64,000 nucleotides of DNA from JAANXG01 sp034520625 (GTDB taxonomy: Bacteria > Pseudomonadota > Gammaproteobacteria > Arenicellales > JAANXG01). The position numbers and the translations under genes are program-made. The first letter of the stretch is position 1, and each line of letters starts with the position of its first letter. The notes under the pieces are model-generated. The model did no database searches and was not told where the DNA came from. It saw only the letters and a list, made by a program, of their open reading frames with translations. This document shows, piece after piece, positions 17,005 to 28,692 of this stretch. The stretch is taken from positions 124,001 through 188,000 of the forward strand of contig JAXHNI010000002.1 of assembly GCA_034520625.1 (NCBI GenBank), given 5' to 3'.

Positions 17005-17423
17005 TCCTGATCGATACCAATGTGGTATCGGAAGTAATGAAAGTCGCACCAGCCGACGCGGTGGTGGGCTGGCTCAACGATCAGGATTCCAGCAGCTTGT
17101 TCATTTCGACCACTTCAATCGGCGAGATCGAATACGGTCTCAGAATTTTGCCGGATGGCAAGCGGCGGACTCACCTCAGGGAGCGATTCGAGCATTTCAT
17201 TGACCAGGCCTTCGCCATGCGGATCGTCCCATTCGATGAAACAGCCGCCGTGGAGTACGGCGACATCATGGGTCTGCGCAAGGAGCTGGGACGTCCCCTG
17301 AGCGTGCCGGACGGCCAGATTGCCGCTATCACACGCTCGCGTGGCTATGCGCTAGCGACGCGGAACATCAGAGATTTTGAGGATTGCGGGCTTGCATTGA
17401 TAAATCCATTCGAAAATCCTTGA
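17001..17423 (+). CDS. FitB/VapC-like PIN-domain toxin
   Basis: Mg2+-dependent ribonuclease toxin, 140 residues. The acidic PIN residues are in place: IDTN with Asp5, GEIEYG with Glu42, VPDGQIAAI with Asp104, and TRNIRDFED with Asp125; the ending LINPF is typical of FitB. The GTG start overlaps the antitoxin stop by 4 nt, so the two are co-translated. Expected to be held inactive by the antitoxin and to repress the operon with it through the operator at 16705-16740. RNA target unknown. Confidence 0.9.
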   Translation: MILIDTNVVSEVMKVAPADAVVGWLNDQDSSSLFISTTSIGEIEYGLRILPDGKRRTHLRERFEHFIDQAFAMRIVPFDETAAVEYGDIMGLRKELGRPLSVPDGQIAAITRSRGYALATRNIRDFEDCGLALINPFENP

Positions 17424-17459
17424 GCCCTGATGGTGTCCGGACCTCAATACCGGCATTTT

Positions 17460-20195
17460 TTAGACTCGACTTGATTCCCCCTCCCGCATCGCGACGACCC
17501 GCAGGCGCATCTGCTTCTCGGCTTCGATCAGGGTGAACAGGACAAGACCGATGCCGATAACGATGAGCCCGTCGGTGAACGACACCGGGCGTGTGCCCAG
17601 GGCCTGCTGCAGGAACGGGAGGTAGGTCACGGCAAACTGCGCCGCCGTGACGATGCCGACGGCGATCCACACCGCGGGGGTTCCCCTCACGGCCTTCCAG
17701 GTGAGGGAGGTGCCGTAGGCGTTGCGCATGAAGAACAAATAGAAGATTTCCATGACCACCAGCGTGTTGACCGCGAGCGTCCGGGCCAGCTCGAGAGAGT
17801 ACCCCTGGTGCAGGCCATAAGTGAAGATGCCGAACATGCCGGACAGGAACAGCGCTGACACGAACACCACCTGCCACACCAGCCCCCCCGTCAGCAGCGG
17901 CTCGCTGCGCGGACGCGGCGGGCGACGCATGGTGTTCGCCTCGGTGGGTTCGAAGGCCAGGGCGATGCCCAGGGTCACGGCGGTAATGAGGTTCACCCAC
18001 AGGATCTGCACGGGTGTAACCGGCAAGCTCAGGCCGAACAGCACCGCCACGATGATACTCATGGCCTCGCCGGCGTTGGTGGGCAGGGTCCAGCCGATGA
18101 CTTTCTTGAGGTTGTCGTAGACGGTCCGGCCATAGCGCACTGCGGCCGCGATGGAAGCGAAGTTGTCGTCGGCGAGCACCAGTTCGGCGGATTCCTTGGC
18201 GGCTTCGCTGCCGCTTCTTCCCATGGCGATGCCCGCGTCGGCGCGCTTCAGGGCCGGCGCGTCGTTGACCCCGTCACCCGTCATGGCGACCACCAGCCCC
18301 TGCGCCTGCAGCGCGGCGACCAGCCTGAGCTTGTGGGCGGGGCTGGTCCGGGCGAATATGTCCGTCTCGACGATCGCCGCGGCGAGATCGGAATCGCCCA
18401 TGGCGTCTATATGGGCGCCGGTCAGCACACGGTGCGAATTCTCCAGCCCGATCTCGCCGGCGATCGCCTTCGCTGTCCCGGCGTGATCGCCGGTGATCAT
18501 TTTCACGCGGATGCCGGCCCCGCGGCATTCCGCTACCGCGGCCACGGCCTCCGGGCGGGGCGGATCGATGAAGCCGACCAGCCCCAGCAGCACCAGGCCG
18601 CTTTGCACCTCGTCAAAGTCCAACTCCGTCCGGTCCGGCGCCGCGTAGTGCGCGGCGAACGCCAGGACGCGCTGCCCCATTCCGGCAATGGACTCGGCGC
18701 ACTCCTGCCAGTACGCCTCATCGACCGGTTCGGTCTCACCGCCTTCAGTGCGCTGGCTGTCACACATGGACACGACCTGTTCCGGCGCGCCCTTTACCGC
18801 CACCAGCGCATGCGGCCCGCCGTCGTGGGCAAGCACCGCCATGAACCGGTGCTGGGCGTCGAACGGTATCGCATCGAGGCGCGGCCACTGCCGCCGGGCC
18901 TGGCGCTCGTCCAGACCGGCCTTGCGAACAAACGCATGCAGGGCACCTTCCATGGGGTCGCCCTCAACGACCCAGGATCCTTCGTGGTTCTTGAGCGTGG
19001 AGTCGTTGCACAACGCCGCCGCCAGGCCCAGCTCCGCGACGACGGGATGGGCATTGGCGTCCACGGACTCTTCGTTGATGTGTAACCGTCCGTCCGGCGC
19101 GTAGCCGGAACCGGTGACCGTGATCTCGGAGGCCGAGGTCGTGATCGACGCCACCATCATTTCATTGCGGGTCAGCGTCCCGGTCTTGTCGGTGCAGATG
19201 ACGGAGACACAGCCCAGCGTCTCGATCGCCGGCAGGCGGCGGACAATGGCGTTGTGCCGGGCCATCGCCTGCACGCCGACGGCGAGGGTGACGGTGAGCA
19301 CGGCGGGCAGTCCTTCGGGTATGGCGGCCACGGCGAGGCCGACGGCCACCATGAACAGCTCGGCGAACGGCTGACCCTGGACGAACGTGCCGAATGTCAG
19401 CACGCTCGCCGCCACCACGACGATGAAGGCGGTGAGCCACTTGGCAAAGCCGTCCATCTGCTCCACCAGCGGCGTCGCCAGCCGCTCGACGCCGGATAGC
19501 ATGCCGCTGATGCGGCCGATCTCGGTTTCAGTACCGGTCGCCACGACCACGCCCTCGGCCTGGCCGGCGGCCACCATCGTGCCACTGTAGGCCATGCACC
19601 GGCGATCGCCCAACGCCGCCCCGGCGGATACCGGCGCGGTCTGCTTGTCCACCGCCATGGATTCGCCGGTCAGGATCGCCTCCTGTACCGTCAACCCGTG
19701 AACCCGGACCAGGCGCAGGTCCGCGGGCACCCGGTCGCCCGCCTCGAGCAGCACGACGTCTCCCGGCACCAACTCGCCGGGGCTGATTGAACGTCGGTCG
19801 CCATCTCGCAGCACCGAAGCCTTGGGCGCCAGCATGCCGCGAATAGCCTCCATGGCCTTCTCGGCCTTCCCCTCCTGGATCAACCCCAGAATCGCGTTGA
19901 CGATGGTGACCGCGAGAATCACGAAGGTGTCCACCCAGTGCCGCAGCGAGATGGTCACCACGGCGGCGCCGAACAACACGTAAATCAGTATGTTGTGAAA
20001 CTGCGCGAAAAAGCGCGCCACGAGCCCGCGCCGCCGCGGCTCCGGGAGGCGGTTAGCGCCGAACGCTTCCAGCCGGGCGGCCGCCTCGGCTTCCGTGAGG
20101 CCGGAAGTACTGGCGTCCAGGCGCGCCAGCACGGCGTCCGCGGGTTCCTCGTAGGCAACGAACGCCCCGGGCTGATAGTCATTCTTGCTGAGCAA
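17460..20195 (-). CDS. P-type cation-transporting ATPase (P2 type)
   Basis: A 911-residue P2-type ATPase related to bacterial Ca2+/Mn2+ and Na+/K+-like pumps. It has an N-terminal cation-ATPase domain (GLTEAEAAARLEAFGANRLPE), the actuator TGES motif (LTGESMAVDK), the TM4 PEGLP motif (IPEGLPAVLT), the phosphorylation site ICTDKTGTLT, MTGDGVNDAPALK, and a C-terminal six-helix transport domain. PEGLP with a following hydrophobic run fits the Ca2+/Mn2+ group, but ion choice is not certain. The start is TTG at 20195, with GAGGAA 6 nt before it. It converges with the toxin gene and diverges from tex across a 106-bp gap. Confidence 0.93.
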   Translation of the reverse strand: MLSKNDYQPGAFVAYEEPADAVLARLDASTSGLTEAEAAARLEAFGANRLPEPRRRGLVARFFAQFHNILIYVLFGAAVVTISLRHWVDTFVILAVTIVNAILGLIQEGKAEKAMEAIRGMLAPKASVLRDGDRRSISPGELVPGDVVLLEAGDRVPADLRLVRVHGLTVQEAILTGESMAVDKQTAPVSAGAALGDRRCMAYSGTMVAAGQAEGVVVATGTETEIGRISGMLSGVERLATPLVEQMDGFAKWLTAFIVVVAASVLTFGTFVQGQPFAELFMVAVGLAVAAIPEGLPAVLTVTLAVGVQAMARHNAIVRRLPAIETLGCVSVICTDKTGTLTRNEMMVASITTSASEITVTGSGYAPDGRLHINEESVDANAHPVVAELGLAAALCNDSTLKNHEGSWVVEGDPMEGALHAFVRKAGLDERQARRQWPRLDAIPFDAQHRFMAVLAHDGGPHALVAVKGAPEQVVSMCDSQRTEGGETEPVDEAYWQECAESIAGMGQRVLAFAAHYAAPDRTELDFDEVQSGLVLLGLVGFIDPPRPEAVAAVAECRGAGIRVKMITGDHAGTAKAIAGEIGLENSHRVLTGAHIDAMGDSDLAAAIVETDIFARTSPAHKLRLVAALQAQGLVVAMTGDGVNDAPALKRADAGIAMGRSGSEAAKESAELVLADDNFASIAAAVRYGRTVYDNLKKVIGWTLPTNAGEAMSIIVAVLFGLSLPVTPVQILWVNLITAVTLGIALAFEPTEANTMRRPPRPRSEPLLTGGLVWQVVFVSALFLSGMFGIFTYGLHQGYSLELARTLAVNTLVVMEIFYLFFMRNAYGTSLTWKAVRGTPAVWIAVGIVTAAQFAVTYLPFLQQALGTRPVSFTDGLIVIGIGLVLFTLIEAEKQMRLRVVAMREGESSRV

Positions 20196-20301
20196 TGCGA
20201 TTCCTCGTTACAGGGATCGTGAGAGTGTATATTCCCGCGGCCGGCAGTTGATGAAAAACTCCCCGGAATGCTCACCGATTCACTGAACCACGGGTACCGC
20301 C

Positions 20302-22630
<2,329 letters not shown>

Positions 22631-22638
<8 letters not shown>

Positions 22639-22652
22639 GCGGTAAAACGCCT
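22631..22652 (-). terminator. Short intrinsic terminator of polX
   Basis: On the minus strand AGGCG, a 6-nt loop and CGCCT are followed by A and six T residues. It sits 14 bp beyond the polX stop, at the 3' end of tex. The stem is only 5 bp, but the T-run makes it a reasonable Rho-independent terminator for polX. Confidence 0.5.
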
Positions 22653-22665
22653 GATACAAACCGAG

Positions 22666-24387
22666 CTACGCGCGCTTCAGTAGCTTCCTCAGCGCCGTCA
22701 AGGAGCGGGTATTGATGACATCGTCCGCTTCCAGCCAGCCGCGCCGCGCCTGGTTGACGCCGAAGCGCATGTTGGCCAGGCCGTCGGCGCTGTGGGCGTC
22801 GGTGGAGATGGCGAGCTTCAGGCCCAGGTCCCGGGCCATGCGGCAAGCGTCGTCGTTCAGATCCAGGCGCACCGGCTGGGCGTTGACCTCCAGGAAGCAG
22901 CCGCGTTCCTTCGCGCCTTCCATGATCCGCTCGATGTCGATGTCGTACGGGTCCCGCTCATTGATCAGGCGCCCGGTGGGATGGGCGAATATATTGAAGA
23001 AGGGATTGTCCATGGCGCGCAGCACCCGCCCGGTCTGCTTGTCCCGGGACAGATTGAACTTTGAGTGTATGGAGCAGACCGTTAGATCAAGCTCCTTCAG
23101 TACGCTGTCGGGCAGATCCAGTGAGCCGTCCTCCAGGATGTCCAGCTCAAGGGACTTCAGGACCACAATCTCCTCGAGTTTGTCGTTCAGGCGGTCGATG
23201 GCTTCGATCTGCCTGCGCAGCCGCTTCTCGTCCAGGCCATTGGCCACCGTGACATGTTGCGAATGGTCGGTGATGGCGATGTAGTCGTACCCCATGTCGG
23301 CGGCCGTGCGCGCCATCTCTTCCAGGCTGTTACGACCGTCGGATTCCGTGGTATGCATCTGCAGGTCGCCGCGGACATCCTTGACCGTGACCAGATCGGG
23401 CAGCCGATTGTCACGGGCCGCATCGATCTCGCCGTGGTTCTCCCGCAGCTCCGGGGGAACCCAGGTCATGCCGAAATGCTTGTAGACTTCTTCTTCCGTC
23501 CTGCCGGCGATCCGTTTGTCCCCCTTGTAAACGCCGTATTCGTTGACTTTCTCCTTCCGCTTCTGGGCCATCGCGCGCAGGGCGATGTTGTGGGACTTGG
23601 AGCCGGTAAAATAGTGCAGCGCGGCGCCGTAACTCACCTCGGGAACCACCCGCAGGTCAACCTGCATGCCGGACTTCAGGTGAACGGTGCTGCGGGTCGT
23701 GCCGTGGGATACCACTTCCCCGACGTTCTCGTAGTCAACGAAGCGTTCAATGATATTCGAGCCTTTCTTCGCAGTGGCCAGGATATCCAGATCGCCCACG
23801 GTTTCCTTCCTTCGCCGGTAACTGCCCGCGATGGTCAGGCGTTTAACTCCTCTGGACTTCTCGAGGTATTTCACCAGCGGCTCCGCGATGCCTTCCGCCT
23901 CGGCCAGCAGGGTCCGCCGCTCCCGGCCCGTCCAGGCCTCCACACGCCGCAGGATAGCCTCCTCGGTCTTCCTGCCGAATCCGGGCAGCTCGTGGATACG
24001 GCCGGCCCGGGCCACGCGCTCGAGATCGTCCATGCCGGCAATCTGCAGCTCCTGGTACAGGGCCTTGACGCGTTTCGGGCCGAGACCCTCGATATGCATC
24101 ATATCGCTCAGCTCGCCCGGTACTCTTGCTTCTATCTCGTCCAGCACCGGAAGACGGTCAGTCTCAACGATAGTCTTGATCCTGGCCGCGATGTCGTCGC
24201 CGATATCCGGCAGCGCTGAGAGGTCCTCGTCCGCGGCCACTCTGTCCGCCATGCTGCGGGACTGAGCGCGGATCGTCCGGGCCGCGTTGCGGTAGGCCCG
24301 CACGCGGAACGGGTTGGCGCCGTCGATCTCCAGCAGATCCGCAAGGCGGTTGAACAGGCGCGCGATCTCGACGTTGCTGGCGGGCAT
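22666..24387 (-). CDS. polX: PolX-type DNA polymerase / 3'-5' exonuclease
   Basis: Bacterial family X DNA polymerase of base-excision repair, 573 residues. The N-terminal part has helix-hairpin-helix motifs (LPDIGDDIAARI; GLGPKRVKALYQEL) and a nucleotidyltransferase palm (GSYRRRKETVGDLDILAT with the two catalytic Asp). The C-terminal part (about 330-573) is a PHP phosphoesterase domain: LQMHTTESDG, ITDHS, HPTGR and STDAHS supply metal ligands. Start 24387 is preferred over an ATG six codons upstream because GGAGGGG lies 9 nt before it. It is 64 bp after the Usp-like gene and may be the last gene of the Lon-like/Usp operon. Confidence 0.96.
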   Translation of the reverse strand: MPASNVEIARLFNRLADLLEIDGANPFRVRAYRNAARTIRAQSRSMADRVAADEDLSALPDIGDDIAARIKTIVETDRLPVLDEIEARVPGELSDMMHIEGLGPKRVKALYQELQIAGMDDLERVARAGRIHELPGFGRKTEEAILRRVEAWTGRERRTLLAEAEGIAEPLVKYLEKSRGVKRLTIAGSYRRRKETVGDLDILATAKKGSNIIERFVDYENVGEVVSHGTTRSTVHLKSGMQVDLRVVPEVSYGAALHYFTGSKSHNIALRAMAQKRKEKVNEYGVYKGDKRIAGRTEEEVYKHFGMTWVPPELRENHGEIDAARDNRLPDLVTVKDVRGDLQMHTTESDGRNSLEEMARTAADMGYDYIAITDHSQHVTVANGLDEKRLRRQIEAIDRLNDKLEEIVVLKSLELDILEDGSLDLPDSVLKELDLTVCSIHSKFNLSRDKQTGRVLRAMDNPFFNIFAHPTGRLINERDPYDIDIERIMEGAKERGCFLEVNAQPVRLDLNDDACRMARDLGLKLAISTDAHSADGLANMRFGVNQARRGWLEADDVINTRSLTALRKLLKRA

Positions 24388-24451
24388 TATTCGTTCCCCT
24401 CCCAATCACCGCGATCCAACGACATCCGGTGAGCCGGCCGGCAGGACAGGT

Positions 24452-25228
24452 TCACCGCACCAGGAACAACGGGCATTGGAGCCTTGACAGATACTGGCGC
24501 AGCGAGGTGTTGCGAAGCATCGAATTGTCCCGCTGCATGACCAGCGCGGTGCTGCCGGACTCGTACAGCATCTCGAGCAGCCCACCCACCGTATTGTCCT
24601 CGAGAAAACGGTAGACGACATTTCCGGAATGCTCCGCCAGTAGCGAGGCCGCGTGCTCGTGCAGTTCGTCGCTTTCCGCGTCCGGTCCGGGAATCATGAT
24701 CACCTGCAGCAATATACCGTCGTTGTCCGTGGCCAGGTCGGCCGCCATCGCCAGCGCCCTGGCGGATTCGTCCGAGCCATCGAAACAGGCGGAAACCAGT
24801 TCCGGGGCGCGCCGGCGCGACGGCTGGAAGGCGATTGCGCCCAGGCGCATCACGGCCAGTATGTCGGCCTCGATGTCACGCAGCAGCTCGCGCTCAATGG
24901 AGCCGCGCCAGGTCCGGAAACTCACGGCCACGCCGCGGCGCTCGGCCACTTCCGCCAGCGCGCGTTCGGCGCGCCTGGCCATGACCCGCAGCTCCTGCTG
25001 CATGCGCCCGGACTGGAAGCTCTCCGCACGCTGGGACGTCGGCCGAAACTCCCGCAGGAACGTCATATCGGCCAGGCGAAGCAGGTCACTGTCCTCGACG
25101 AACACGCCTTCCAGGTCGGCATCGAGACGGTCCGCGAGTCGCAACAAGCATTCGAGATCGCCCGGTTCGACCTGCGCGGAGTCCAGCGTGACGACAATGC
25201 GACGGCGGGTGATGGTGCCCTGATGCAT
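24452..25228 (-). CDS. Usp-like nucleotide-binding-fold protein
   Basis: A 258-residue protein that looks like two degenerate universal stress domains. It begins RRIVVTLDSAQ, with LEGVFVEDSDLLRLAD in the first half and VSACFDGSDESARALAMAA in the second; the glycine-rich ATP motif of true UspA proteins is absent, so nucleotide binding is doubtful. The ATG at 25228 follows GGAG by 5 nt and comes 2 nt after the stop of the Lon-like gene, implying an operon. Related genes often travel with this Lon-like protease. Function unknown; a stress-linked role is inferred from family and neighbours. Confidence 0.7.
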   Translation of the reverse strand: MHQGTITRRRIVVTLDSAQVEPGDLECLLRLADRLDADLEGVFVEDSDLLRLADMTFLREFRPTSQRAESFQSGRMQQELRVMARRAERALAEVAERRGVAVSFRTWRGSIERELLRDIEADILAVMRLGAIAFQPSRRRAPELVSACFDGSDESARALAMAADLATDNDGILLQVIMIPGPDAESDELHEHAASLLAEHSGNVVYRFLEDNTVGGLLEMLYESGSTALVMQRDNSMLRNTSLRQYLSRLQCPLFLVR

Positions 25229-25230
25229 GG

Positions 25231-27654
25231 TCACTCCTGCCCCTTGCTGTTAGGGCCGGCCGAAAATGCTCGCATGCGTTCGGAATAATCGATGAGCCTG
25301 GCTTCCACCCGCCCGTTGATACTATCGGCCGGGAAACGTCCTTCGGCGTCCCGGGCGCCGGCCGTGATGCCGGTCAGCAGCTCGATGCCCTCGTCGACGG
25401 TGGTAACGGGATACACCGCGAACTCGCCCGCCTCCACGGCGTCCACCACATCCTGACGCAGCATCAGGTGCTTGACGTTGGTCTGGGGGATCAGCACGCC
25501 CTGCCGGCCGGTGAGCCCCCGGGCCCGGCAGCAGTCGAAGAATCCCTCGATCTTCTCATTGACGCCGCCGATGGCCTGAATCTCGCCGTGCTGATTGACC
25601 GAGCCGGTAACGGCCAGCGTCTGGCGCAGGGGTGCTTCCGCCAGGTCCGACAGCAGTGCATACAGCTCCGCCGAGGAAGCGCTGTCACCATCGACGCCAC
25701 CGTAGGACTGCTCGAACACGAGGCTGGCGGACAGCGACAGGGGCTGGTGCAACGCATAGCGCGCCCCCAGGAAATGGGACAGGATCAGCACCCCCTTGGA
25801 ATGAAGCGGACCGCCCATCTCCACTTCCCGCTCGATATCGACGACTTGGCCCTTTCCGATGCGGGTCCGGGCAGTGATCCGAGACGGGCGCCCGAAGCTG
25901 AATCCACCCAGGCCGATGACAGACAGACCATTGATCTGGCCAATGTGCTCGCTATCCGTATCAATGAGAATCGTCCCACGCCGTATCTCTTCCTGGATAC
26001 GCTCCCGCACCCGGTCGGACCGGCGGATCTTGTTGTCGATGGCCTGCTGGACATCCTCGCCGGATACCCGCCCGCTTCCCTGCCGGCGTCCCGCCCAGTA
26101 GGCGCTCTCATGGAGCAGGTCGGTAACCGCCCGCATGTGCGTGGACAGCTTCTCGTTGTCGTCCGCGAGCCGGGCGCTGAACTCGATCACCCGGGCCACC
26201 GCACGGCGGTCGAACGCGGGTAGATCGTGGCGCCGCACCAGCGATGCGATCAGGCCAGCGTACTGTTTCTGGCTGTCGCCGTCCCGGTCCATCCGGTCGT
26301 TGAAATCCACCTGTACCTTGAACAGGTCGGCGAACTCGGCATCGTACGTCGACAGCAGATAGTAGATCATCGGCTCGCCCATCAGGACTACCTTCACCTG
26401 CAGCGGGATGGATTCCGGCTCCAGGGAAGCCGTGGAGATGAGGCTGAGGCTCTCTCCGAGCGGTTCCAGCTGCAGCCGGCCGGCCTTCAGGACACGCTTG
26501 AGCGCGTCCCAGGCGAACGGCTGAGTCAGGACCTGGAGCGCGTCGACGAGGAGGTAGCCACCGTTCGCCCGGTGCAGCGTGCCCGAACGGATCATGGTGA
26601 AGTCGGTGAACAGGGCGCCCTGCTGGGCCCGGTGCTCGATGCGGCCCAGCAGGTTGTTGTAGGTCGGGTGGTCCTCGAACACCACGGGGGCGCCATGATT
26701 GGTTTCACGGGGGGTCAGGACGTTGACGCGGTATCGGTTGGTCCAAGGCATTTCCTCGCCGTCGGAGTGCGATTGGGCGCCGAGAATCTGGACCTGGTGT
26801 TTCTGGCCGGGCAGAAGGTGGTCGAAGTTGGTGACGACATCCCGCTCTACCCGGTCAAGGTATTCGGACGCGTTCGCCAGGTCACCGTACCTTTCCCGGA
26901 TCGGCTCCAGCGACTGGGACACAACGCCGGCGACCATTTCCCGATTCAGCTCATCGAGCTTCGCCCGGCTCTCCTTCTGCCAGGCCGGCGCCTGGCGGAA
27001 CATGCGTCGCATTTCCTCCTGCAGCGCCTCGATGTCTTCCTGGATCTTCTTTTGTTCTTCCTCCGGCAGTTTCTCGAACTCCTCGGGCCCGAGTGTTTCC
27101 CCGTTCCGCATCGGCGCCAGGGTGACGCCGGCGGGCGTTCGGACGAGCACGATATTCTTGGCCTGTGCTTTCTCCTGCAGCTCCCGCATGGCTTTCTGCT
27201 GCTGCTCGTTGAGGCCTTCCTCAATGGACTCGCTCCGGGTCCGGTATTCCTCGCTTTCGAACAGCGCAGGCAGGGCCCGGCCAAGCTCGTTGACGAGCTG
27301 ACTCATGTCCGCGGCCAGCGCCGTGCCCCTGCCCGCGGGGAGTTGCAGAGCACGGGGTTTGCGGTAGTCGTCGAAGTTGTTGACGTAACACCATTCCGCC
27401 GGCACCGGCTCCTGAACGGCCTGCTGCGCCGCGTACTGTCGGATCAGCGACAGCTTGCCGACCCCCGACGGACCCAGGGCGAACAGGTTGTAGCCTTCGC
27501 TGCGCATGCCCATGCCGAATGTCAGGGCTTCCACGGCGCGGTCCTGGCCGAGGATGCCTGTCGACTCGTCGGCCTGCGCCGTGGTGTCGAAATCCAGGCT
27601 GTCCGGATCGCAGCCGGGCCTGAGCTCGTCGGGGGTCAGGGGCTCAATGGCCAA
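25231..27654 (-). CDS. Lon-like ATP-dependent protease (LonC/LonB-type, AAA+ with C-terminal Ser-Lys protease)
   Basis: An 807-residue member of the Lon-related group seen in many proteobacteria, distinct from housekeeping LonA. It has a Walker A GPSGVGKLS (61-69), a long charged coiled-coil insertion (about 125-245, rich in Glu/Gln/Lys), Walker B-like GGYLLVDALQVL (about 367), and a C-terminal protease domain with the catalytic dyad Ser658 (GVDGDSASSAEL) and Lys701 (GVNEKIEGFF). The LonA N-terminal substrate domain is missing. It is preceded by a perfect FNR box, and is the first gene of a probable Lon-Usp(-PolX) operon. Substrates unknown. Confidence 0.92.
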   Translation of the reverse strand: MAIEPLTPDELRPGCDPDSLDFDTTAQADESTGILGQDRAVEALTFGMGMRSEGYNLFALGPSGVGKLSLIRQYAAQQAVQEPVPAEWCYVNNFDDYRKPRALQLPAGRGTALAADMSQLVNELGRALPALFESEEYRTRSESIEEGLNEQQQKAMRELQEKAQAKNIVLVRTPAGVTLAPMRNGETLGPEEFEKLPEEEQKKIQEDIEALQEEMRRMFRQAPAWQKESRAKLDELNREMVAGVVSQSLEPIRERYGDLANASEYLDRVERDVVTNFDHLLPGQKHQVQILGAQSHSDGEEMPWTNRYRVNVLTPRETNHGAPVVFEDHPTYNNLLGRIEHRAQQGALFTDFTMIRSGTLHRANGGYLLVDALQVLTQPFAWDALKRVLKAGRLQLEPLGESLSLISTASLEPESIPLQVKVVLMGEPMIYYLLSTYDAEFADLFKVQVDFNDRMDRDGDSQKQYAGLIASLVRRHDLPAFDRRAVARVIEFSARLADDNEKLSTHMRAVTDLLHESAYWAGRRQGSGRVSGEDVQQAIDNKIRRSDRVRERIQEEIRRGTILIDTDSEHIGQINGLSVIGLGGFSFGRPSRITARTRIGKGQVVDIEREVEMGGPLHSKGVLILSHFLGARYALHQPLSLSASLVFEQSYGGVDGDSASSAELYALLSDLAEAPLRQTLAVTGSVNQHGEIQAIGGVNEKIEGFFDCCRARGLTGRQGVLIPQTNVKHLMLRQDVVDAVEAGEFAVYPVTTVDEGIELLTGITAGARDAEGRFPADSINGRVEARLIDYSERMRAFSAGPNSKGQE

Positions 27655-27728
27655 GGTTGGTACTCCTGTCCGGGGTTGGTCGCGGGGAAGCTCCGGTAGA
27701 TATTGTGCACAACGGCACCGGCTTGCAC

Positions 27729-27742
27729 TTGATCGAGATCAA
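27729..27742. promoter_or_regulatory. Perfect FNR/ANR box upstream of the Lon-like gene
   Basis: TTGATCGAGATCAA matches TTGAT-N4-ATCAA exactly and overlaps the last codons of thiD. On the minus strand a CACAAT hexamer (27702-27707) is centred 31 bp from the box centre; it is the same hexamer, with similar following bases, as at the usp promoter (2606-2611). The predicted start site is near 27694, about 40 bp before the Lon-like ATG. It suggests low-oxygen induction of the protease-Usp operon. Confidence 0.75.
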
Positions 27743-28539
27743 TCCTGCGGTATGACCGTATGCCCGTGATCCAGCGGGCCATGCCCGGAACCGTAACCGG
27801 GGGCGCGCCGAATGGCTTCCTGGACATACTCGATCGCCCGGGCAACGGCGTCCTCGAGACCCCATCCCTGGGCGATCCCGGTGGCGATCGCCGAGGCAAG
27901 CGTACAACCGGTGCCGTGGGTACTGGTGGTTTCGATTCTCGGATGCTCGAAGGCACGACTGCCCTCGGCGGCGACAAGGAGATCGGTCACCGTATCACCC
28001 GCCATGTGCCCGCCCTTGAGCAGTACCGCTTCCATGCCCAGAGCCAGAATTCGCGCCGCGGCTTCGGGCCCGTCCGAGGGCCGGGCGATGGGCATGCCCG
28101 CCAGGACTTCCGCTTCGGACACATTCGGCGTCACGATCCGGGCCAGGGGCAGCAGGCGATCGCGAAGGGTCGCCACCGCGTCTTCCGACAGCAACCGGGC
28201 GCCGCCCTTGGCCACCATTACGGGGTCCGCAACCACGGGGATCCCTGCGCCGGCGGACTCCAGAACGTCGCACACGGCGTCGATCACGGGCCCGTCGTGC
28301 AGCATCCCCAGCTTGACGGCGTCCGCGCCGATATCCGCCAGTACGACCTCCATCTGTCTGCGAATGAAGGCGGGGGCCACGCCGACGACCTCGTGGACGT
28401 CGTGTGTATCCTGGGCGGTGAGCGCCGTAATGGCCGTGGCCGCGTAGCCGCCGAGGGCCGTGACGGTCTTGATGTCGGCCTGGATTCCGGCACCGCCGCC
28501 CGAGTCTGAACCGGCGACGATCAGGACACGCCCTCTCAT
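27739..28539 (-). CDS. thiD: Hydroxymethylpyrimidine/phosphomethylpyrimidine kinase
   Basis: Thiamine biosynthesis and salvage enzyme; phosphorylates HMP and HMP-P with ATP in the cytosol. The 266-residue ribokinase-fold protein has the family start VLIVAGSDSGGGAGIQADIK, then YAATAITALTAQDT, PVMVAKGGARLL (about 125-136), LLKGGHM and the catalytic anion hole THGTGCTLASAIA (about 208-220). No other thiamine gene is close. The stop overlaps an FNR box for the downstream Lon-like gene, so the 3' end of this gene doubles as regulatory DNA. Confidence 0.96.
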   Translation of the reverse strand: MRGRVLIVAGSDSGGGAGIQADIKTVTALGGYAATAITALTAQDTHDVHEVVGVAPAFIRRQMEVVLADIGADAVKLGMLHDGPVIDAVCDVLESAGAGIPVVADPVMVAKGGARLLSEDAVATLRDRLLPLARIVTPNVSEAEVLAGMPIARPSDGPEAAARILALGMEAVLLKGGHMAGDTVTDLLVAAEGSRAFEHPRIETTSTHGTGCTLASAIATGIAQGWGLEDAVARAIEYVQEAIRRAPGYGSGHGPLDHGHTVIPQD

Positions 28540-28640
28540 CGCCGCAAGCCTTTCGTACCTCGCAATACGCTCATCGACCGCCTCGCTCTATCCAACCCGA
28601 TTCGCATTCTACACAAGACGGCCGTACAACCGGGACCGTT

Positions 28641-28678
28641 CGGGTGCCGCCCGCCTGGCTACCAGCGTGCGGCACCCG
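28641..28678. terminator. Hairpin after the outer membrane beta-barrel gene
   Basis: CGGGTGCCGC at 28641 pairs perfectly with GCGGCACCCG at 28669 across an 18-nt loop. It lies just past the stop of the beta-barrel gene on the minus strand, in the 153-bp gap before thiD. There is no T-run. It may end transcription or stabilise the mRNA 3' end. Confidence 0.5.
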
Positions 28679-28692
28679 ACCGGCGATGCGGT

